Source: Solea solea (taxonomy: Eukaryota > Chordata > Actinopteri > Pleuronectiformes > Soleidae). Taken from it: DNA of 64,000 nt. Position 1 is the stretch's first letter; each line of letters begins with the position of its first letter. Both the position numbers and the translations under genes were made by a program. The notes beneath the pieces are model-generated. The model did no database searches. It saw only the letters and a list, made by a program, of their open reading frames with translations, and was not told the origin of the DNA. Shown one piece after another: positions 56,845 to 64,000 of the stretch. Where the stretch lies: NCBI RefSeq assembly GCF_958295425.1, contig NC_081150.1:13515001-13579000 (forward strand). Direction: 5' to 3'.

Positions 56845-57760
56845 TTTGGGGGGTGTTAAGAATAAACTATTATTTCATGGCCTTCTGGGAGAGCCACCTC
56901 GGCGCTTGTCTGACCGGCCTGTTCTGTGTCTGCCGCGGCTGTGGAGACGGACCCAGACACACAGGAAGTGGAGCATTTAGCACTTCCTCCCCGGTGGCTG
57001 CATGCGGCGAGAGCCCCCCCCCCCCCAGTCTTGAATGTAGACGCTGTCCCTCTCACACACACATGCAGTGTCTCGGTAAACCTCAGAGGGACGTTACACT
57101 GACTCACGTTCACATAACACACACACACACTCCCCCAAATATGACTCAACCTGTCGCTTAAAACATCACGCTTACCTTTTTAAATTGAATTATTATTCGC
57201 GTTGATCGCACTTTCCCTTTTGTTCTCACGTGGTCCCATGATGTGAACACATTTAGATCCGGACAACACGAGCGATATAGACCACACATACACACACACA
57301 CACACACACACTCAGACTTCCAACACACACGCAGAAAACAAGTGCCAGATTACATCTGTTTCCACGGTTACTAATGAGCGCACAAGCAGGGATTAGGATT
57401 TACTGTGTAATTAAAGGCATCCACTCAGGAGCATTTTGTTCTAGGAAGATAAGAGTGGGAGAGATTTCCAGGAAGTGTTGTGTAAAGATTAGGCTGAACT
57501 TCTTGTTATTTACCTTTTGTTTGATATGTTGGCGCTAAAGAAAGAGAATAAAGACGCACAGGAATACTTCTGTTTGAATAGTGAATTCATCGATTTGCAC
57601 ATGCCTCATGTTGTTCATCCACATTGACACAATAGAAAAGTCTTGTTTAACTCCGGTTGAAGCTTGTGCTGCCGATGAAGTGACCTCATCTTCCTAGAAA
57701 GCACAGCTCTTTCTCTGTGATGCATAAATGTTTGGAGTACAGTGAGTCTGTTAAACTACT
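56845..57760. other. Unassigned stretch
   Basis: C13 at 57014-57026 and CA tracts at about 57118-57130 and 57289-57312. No gene supported. Confidence 0.5.

Positions 57761-57791
<31 letters not shown>
57761..57791. repeat. (GA)n microsatellite
   Basis: About 15 GA units. Confidence 0.95.
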
Positions 57792-57795
<4 letters not shown>

Positions 57796-58277
57796 CCTGG
57801 AAAACAGTGTGGTGAGGAACGGCGCTGTGGCTTTTTTTTTTTTAGGACATGAGAAAATGAATAATACGACACTAATGTTGTTTATTTACTTCATTTACCG
57901 CCCTCGACATATTTCTTTTAACCGAGTCTCGGCTCACTTTACTAACGTTGCCATTAGGGAAAATGAACATTTCAAGCGCGCTACTGTGGAACATGTTTTT
58001 AAATTGAGGGAAAGTATTTGGGGAAAAAATTAAGTGCTCTTGAGGGATTTTAGAGAACACTGTGTTCTTTCTCATCTATGGATCTTGTATGTGTGAGGAC
58101 ACGATGTTCTCTGGAGTCAAATTTCAAGACAGAGCCCCGTGATGCACGTGGTTCTTATAAATGTATGCATGGCATGCTTGGGTGCATTTGTCGTCATTGC
58201 TGTGGTGTTGGGGGGATTTTTTTATTTTTTTAGCAGTGCACCGTTCCGACAGTTAAATCATGTTGTAGAGTTGTTGT

Positions 58278-58722
58278 TTTAGTTGAATTATTGATTCATC
58301 CGTTTTCTGGATTAATTGAGTCGTCGTTTGGATCATAACATGTGTGAAAATGACCATAGGAAATGTCCAACGTTGCCCAAAAACCACAGAATATTCCGAT
58401 TTAAGAAGCTGAAATCAGAGTTGTTGTTTTAATTTTAAAGGTTTAGGTGAAATGATTTACAGTTTTTATCACTTGAATGCATACATTGTTGTTTTCATTG
58501 CCACAGAATGAGCTCCTGATATTTGCTTTTGGAGCGGGTCTTCTCTACAGAGGCCGCCATTTTGGCTCACCGTGATTTTTAATGGATAACTGAATCTACC
58601 AGTTCACCTGCATGCTTGGACGAGAACGTTGAGGTGACAGATTTTCACCTCCAACATGATCCAACTTCTAAAGAAAACAGATTAGTTGATTGTCAAAATA
58701 GTTGGTATTTATTTGAGCTTTT
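58278..58722 (+). mobile_element. AT-rich MITE family, copy B, interrupted
   Basis: Starts near ATTATTGATTCATCC and TGGATTAATTGAGTCGTCG, runs through TTTAAGAAGCTGAAATCAGAG, and ends near GATTAGTTGATTGTCAAAATAG. The order and motifs are those of the copy at 24.6 kb read on the other strand. A block at about 58488-58670, including GGAGCGGGTCTTCTCTACAG, does not belong to the family as I know it and looks inserted. Confidence 0.65.
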
Positions 58723-59735
58723 GCCTAATGTAAGATATATTTAAAATTTGTATTCTTTTTCATTATTATTATTATTATTCTACGTGGTAACCATGCAACA
58801 GGCATGTTAGTGGCAATTTTCCCAGCGATTAGCTTTGTAAACTCAAACAAATCCATTGTTTTTCTTGGCTAAAACGAAGGCTGTAGGCCCAATATGTTGC
58901 TAACCTTTTGCAATTTCTTTCTCATAAAAGTGTGCCTTGGATGGGAACATTGGGAATTTCAATGATGGGGGGTGTGTGTGGGGGGGGGCTCAGCGAGTAG
59001 TGAAACTACAGCCTGGGAAGTTTGCAGCGCTTTGATGAAGCCAGAATTCCAAGGAGCTTCCTGTAATCGTGGGATAAGTCCGTGTCATCCCTGTCACTCA
59101 CCTGGATTTATCAGCAGGAAATCTGGATACGAGGCGGCATTCCTGCCCCTTCGGGAACTCAGGCGCGTTTGAGCAGCAGACAAAGAGGGCCACAGTCACA
59201 GATCACATCAACGTGTGCTTTATATGAGAAAGGGTATTTTGCGTAGAGGCAATAAAACTGCACACACTCACACTATAGTTTTGTTTGAATAATCGCAGAT
59301 CGCAGATCACCCCCCCAATGAAAACGCTGTTTGTTAAAGTCTAGACCCTCTGCAGTGAGTCCTGCACAGACCCTCAGGGAGAACCAGTGAACTATGTACA
59401 ACCCCCCCCTACTATTAATGTCGACATGTTCACTGACCTAGTCTATCAACACACACACACACACACACACTGCTGCTCCCGTGCTAATCGGCCCTGATAT
59501 CATCTGTGTCGTCTGATTCCCTCTGAGCCGACCTCGCTATTTCCCCCGACTGCCCTCTGGTTCTGTGCTTACCCAGCAGAGCACAAGACTCCCCCCCCAC
59601 CTCCCACCCCCTCCCTGTGGTGTTCTCTGACCCTCAGCTGAGCTCCTCTCCAGGACCCTGTAGGGTTAAAAAGCACTTCTTTCATTTATGGGCTGTACAA
59701 CCGAACGCAGCCACAAATCACATAAACTAAGTTTC
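58723..59735. other. Unassigned stretch
   Basis: A short (ATT)n run lies near 58762-58779 and a CA tract at about 59450-59470. No gene supported. Confidence 0.5.
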
Positions 59736-59739
59736 CATG

Positions 59740-59742
<3 letters not shown>

Positions 59743-59774
<32 letters not shown>
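59743..59774. repeat. (GT)n microsatellite
   Basis: About 16 GT units. Confidence 0.95.
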
Positions 59775-59776
<2 letters not shown>

Positions 59777-60071
59777 GTGTTATTCCTCAACAGAGAGCCG
59801 CATTGAGAGAGATTAACGTTTATGAATGAGGCGCTGACGATTGTCTGTAAAAAAAAAAAAAAAAAACACGTTGTGTTCAAACGTTTATAATTCTCTCTTT
59901 TAAAATGCTGCAATTAACGTAAGTTATGGATTCATTATCGCAAGTAAGAATTGTGAAATATGCCTGCGGCCATATGGTTTTAACCAACGTTAAGATGTCC
60001 ACGATACAGGAAACAATAAATCCTGACCTGTTAGAAGTAGCTTTTAGAGAAGATGTTGCCATTTTAGGATG

Positions 60072-60264
60072 GGCTCCAACTACTATTGATTAATCTGTTC
60101 GTTATTTTTTTTTATCAATTAATTGATAAATATCAGAAAATGTTTCCCAAATGTCATGTATGATGACAAATCTCCAATGTTTTGTCCACAAACCGTCACT
60201 ATTCAGTTTTTAACAGTCAAATTGATGGATTATTCGCTTATTTATGAATAATTGATCGATAAAT
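60072..60264 (+). mobile_element. AT-rich MITE family, copy C, short
   Basis: CTCCAACTACTATTGATTAATCTG at the left, TGTTTTGTCCACAAACC in the middle and ATTCGCTTATTTATGAATAATTGATCGATAAA at the right follow the family order but are shorter than copies A and B. Confidence 0.7.
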
Positions 60265-61317
60265 GCTTAACAATGCACATTATTGTGTTCATTTGTGTCA
60301 TTGATTGTCACTCCCAGCACTGTCATATCAATATGAAATGTTTCCAGCATCTAAAATGGAATGTTTTCCATTATTGCTGAGACGTCATGTCTTCAGCTGT
60401 ACATTTCACTAAACGATCGATCCTTTATTTGGGGGAAGAAGAGACGGATAAATCAGTATTCGTGTGAACAGAAGGAGTTAATAGGCAACAGGAGAAGAAA
60501 GAGATGGCGTCCTATTTATTCTTTAGCCCACAATCACGTAATGTGCGACAGATGCCTCCGTAAACATGCAGCGCGAACACATGCGCATGCATGCACTGCT
60601 GCCGCCGCCGCCGCCGCTCCGCGCACACCTGCGATGTTTCACATGGGCTCGTTCGTGCATAAAAATATGCTCGCAAACACTTGAGCTAACAGCCAGCTCT
60701 CCGCACCACTTCATTATGGTAACAATTATCGGGGTAATCAATTGGCCAAATTATAGACCAATAACTGAGGCCGCATTGTCTGAACGGGGGAACACAGTGG
60801 CCCTATTCTCCGCCGGAACGCATCATTTCGGGCTTGACCCCGTTGCACCCCGTGAACCCCCCTCTGCTCCCCCCCACCCCTAATACCTTCCTGTCTCCAT
60901 TATTCGGCTGTGGAGGTCACGCTGTGTAAAGGTCAGGGTTTAAGGGTTGCGCTGTCACTCAAGCCGGCCACCTAAAATAGGTGCTGTGTCATTTTAACCC
61001 GCGGAAGAGCTGCGAGCTACAGCCGCGAACAGTGCGCTCAGTCATGTCCTCTCTGTCATTAACCTTCTTTCCGCTGGGCTCGACGTGAACACCCACAGGT
61101 ATACGGGGAAGAATGTGTACAGTAAACATTGTTGGAGAGATGCTGTTTGGCCTAAATACTGAGCTCATTGTTCACAACACAGAAACAAACTGCACTGGAG
61201 AGAACAGCCGCAGGAATCCAGCGATAATGGTTCGGGCAGGAGAGGTGGCCAGGTTGTTAAAGCTCTGGTAAAACCATTGAGGTTGGCTGGAGCAGGACTC
61301 TGGCTCTGCACAGAAGC

Positions 61318-61349
<32 letters not shown>

Positions 61350-61582
61350 CCCTCCCTCCCTCTGCAGGCATGGCCATGGTGCTAGCGCCGCAGTGTAAAT
61401 CAACGCTCTGTTCGGCTGCGGCATAAATCAATCACGTCGCCGCTACCACAGTCTGCAGGAGCTGAATGAGCCTGCATCGTGGGCTGCATTCCCAAACAGT
61501 GTCTCACCTGGGCGTCGCGGTGGCAACGTGACTGCTGTAGCTGAGCACTGTGCACCCACGCTCTGAGATATGTCTCTCTCTC

Positions 61583-61613
<31 letters not shown>

Positions 61614-63257
61614 GTCTCTGTTTGAGGAGGTGCAACATGAGCGTACTTCTTAAGGCGCTGATGAATAGGACGAGCCGATGTTAACTCGTTAAGTGACGCG
61701 TGAGTGACAAGAGGTCGCGCTGGCGTTGTAAGTGTGTGCAGGTATCGACAGTTTCCCCAGGAGCTAAGAGCACAGAGGTTGCCACACAGGCCGTGTTATG
61801 CATGCTTAAGATTCCCCTGCATCTGCTCTGGGAGTGCGTTCAAAAGGTGTTGCGTGTACCTGCGCTGAAACGGAAGCGCTGGAGTGCAAAAAGAGGAGGC
61901 AAATCCTCCTGTAATGTGGTGAATGCACAAATATGCAATTGCGTGTCGCAGCAAAGTCCCCGGTCTCCGAGATTTAATGCGTCTGCAGGGGGCCGACGAC
62001 AGGTTTTTGTCAGATTAAGCTCCGGATCAGACGTTTCTTTCTCCGAGAGGCCTCCGCAACACGAGCTGTGACGTGGAGAAAAGTGTTTGGAGATCATTTT
62101 TGTCAAACACGCTTGTGTGCGCGCCGCGATTAAGCGGATAAAATAATAAGGACCAGGGTAAACGAACGGCGTCAGTGTCTAGACATCAGTGCCTAGACAT
62201 CAGTGCCTAGTGATGACGAGCTGATGCTCAGGCAGTTTACAGAATAAAAGAATAGTCGAAAATAAATACCTGAGTACAGCCAAAGCACTTTAGGATGTCT
62301 TCTTAGAAAGACAAGGGGGAGGGAGGACGAGGAGGAGGAGGAGGGACAACTGCCTTTTTGACAGTCTTCTGAAAAGGAAGAAAAAAATGATAATAAATCA
62401 CACCTGGCTGAGGCTGCCTTCCTCTTTTAAAGGATGTGCGGTTTTGGAGCTGCCCGTATCTGCCACAGTAAAGAGCCCCGCCTCCTGACCCAGACAGGCC
62501 TGTAATAAGAACCATCAAATCACGTGATTGATCATCCAACGCCGCGGAGACAGGAGAATGCAACAGGCTGGATGGGCCGCTGCTTGCCAACGCCGGGGAT
62601 GGTATGTGGGTGTGTGTGAGAAAAAAAAAAGCGAGGATGAGACGGGAGTGGGAGAAGGAGAAGGAGGGAGACTTGTTTGAGGATGCAGGGGCATATCTTT
62701 TCTTTTCTTTTCTCTTTTTTTTAATCTGTAACAAGAAGGATGACAGATGGAAAGATATGTGGAAGAACAGGAGTTGAGAAGCTGACACGGAGAGGAAGAG
62801 AAGGTCAGACGAGTTGAAATCCGGAGACCCCCGTTAACCTGTAAATGGACGTGCAGGAACTGCCCAATCTGAGCCCGGCATTGTGGTTTGTTCCTCTGAC
62901 CCAAAAGCGTCAGTTAAAAATCAGAGTGATGTGACGGATGCTCTGCAATTACAAGGCGAGGAGGAGGAGGAGAAGTTGAGCAATGTTCATATTCCATATT
63001 GCATACCTCGCTTATGTGGTGTCTGTGAGACATACTGTATGCTTCCACGTTGACCTCAGTGCCTGTGCACATACTGCTCTTGCTTTTGTTTAGACTTTAA
63101 TTATTAGTGTGTGTGTGTGAGAAGAAAAGTGAAGATTCACTTTTTAATAAAAACGCGTGGGGAAACTGCATTTCCCACAAATGGCCAAGACGCTGCGATA
63201 CGTCGGTGTCATAATCTCCCCTAATCCGATTAGTGAACTCTCTCCTGCGGGCGATGA

Positions 63258-63288
<31 letters not shown>

Positions 63289-64000
63289 TCTCCAAGAACT
63301 CGTCACACCTGCAGCTCCCAACTTCCAGGCGTCGCGCTCGACTGAACGGAAGTCTAACCCGCCCACCGATCTGATAAGGACTGTGGGTTTCCAGGATCGG
63401 GGTTCAATAGACAGCGGGAGAGAGAGTGAAAGAGTGAAACTGAGTTCAAGCAATGATCTGTATGTGTCTTAAGTGGTGGCTGTGGGAGTGGAGGGTTTTT
63501 TGCGCTCGGATGGGGCGGGTGACAGAATGATGATGGGGGCAGATCTGAGCCCAGAGCTGTTTTTTCAAGGTGGGAAGGGTTGATTGATTAACGGCTTGAA
63601 GCCCCTGGGGGGACACCTGGGTTAAACTTCCTGTACTTTTCTCGTCGTGCGTTGCCTCAAACTCTAGAAATGTGGAAAAAAAGAAAAAAGAAAAAAAGAA
63701 AGAAGCCATACAGGGAAAAAAGCATGACTCTGAGGAGAGCACAGAGTGTATGTTAATGTATGTAAATTTTAAACAAATACTCCCCAAGTTCATGTGCATT
63801 CAAAAGTGCCATAAAGTGTGTGTTGCCCCGCGGCTCTCGCAGCCCATAAATCTATAAATCAATATTGCAGTAAATAATGCAAATGACGAAATAAGTGAAG
63901 TACAACAGCCTAACAAGTGCTAACAGCGTGTGACAAAACAAATATTTGTTCCATGTTTCCAGCTCTGCAAAATGAGTAAAAAGAAAGAAATCTGCATTTT
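60265..64000. other. Unassigned, gene-poor stretch to the window end
   Basis: (GCC)n near 60600-60616 in a CpG-rich patch; (CT)n tracts at 61318-61363 and 61571-61620; a (CA)n tract at 63258-63283; A/G-rich stretches near 62300-62400 and 63675-63720. Open frames here follow simple-repeat composition. The segment 60705-60790 looks enhancer-like but unproven. Confidence 0.5.
62171..62211. repeat. Short tandem repeat, 14-base unit
   Basis: About 2.7 copies of a unit built on CATCAGTGCCTAGA, the first with a T for C change. Confidence 0.85.

Noticed and set aside
62303..62904. 161- and 129-codon minus-strand frames
   Set aside because: Simple-composition Ser/Pro/Phe-rich products of A/G-rich DNA; overlapping frames, no domain.

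Overview
This is 64 kb of vertebrate nuclear DNA, almost certainly from a bony fish. It holds two complete spliced protein genes with GT-AG introns and vertebrate-like proteins. It also holds repeats I recognise from teleost genomes: a Tc1-like fossil with CTAATAAAGTGG ends, an L2/Maui-type LINE 3' end, a tRNA-derived SINE and several MITEs. (CA)n microsatellites are very abundant. Nothing bacterial, viral or CRISPR-like is present.

Layout. Positions 1-660: last coding exon and 3' end of a Kunitz-domain gene whose other exons lie outside the window. Positions 1183-2498: erh (enhancer of rudimentary homolog), four coding exons, 104 residues, with a decayed Tc1-like transposon in intron 2. Positions 4721-12587: ppp4r3a (smek1), regulatory subunit 3A of protein phosphatase 4, fifteen coding exons, 820 residues, all junctions in phase. 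The three genes lie on the + strand and are tightly packed.

From about 13.7 kb to the end (about 50 kb) I can support no complete protein gene. The stretch is rich in microsatellites, in G or C homopolymers of 11-25 bases (19 seen, none before 12.8 kb) and in repeats. These are the SINE at 15.2 kb, a repeat at 16.8 kb with a second copy at 36.7 kb, an AT-rich MITE family with copies at 24.6, 58.3 and 60.1 kb, a MITE with clear terminal inverted repeats at 28.3 kb and the L2 fragment at 44.1 kb. A CpG-rich block at 16.1-16.45 kb looks like a promoter with a possible first exon. This would fit the desert being a large first intron or regulatory territory of a gene continuing past the window, but that is inference. 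An orphan exon-like open frame with good splice signals lies on the minus strand at 38907-39126.

The two complete genes are housekeeping nuclear factors: ERH in RNA processing and Microprocessor assembly, PPP4R3A in targeting protein phosphatase 4. Their adjacency need not mean joint function. I found no convincing new multi-gene system; the best leads are the orphan exon, the CpG-rich candidate first exon, two strong hairpin structures and the partition of homopolymers.
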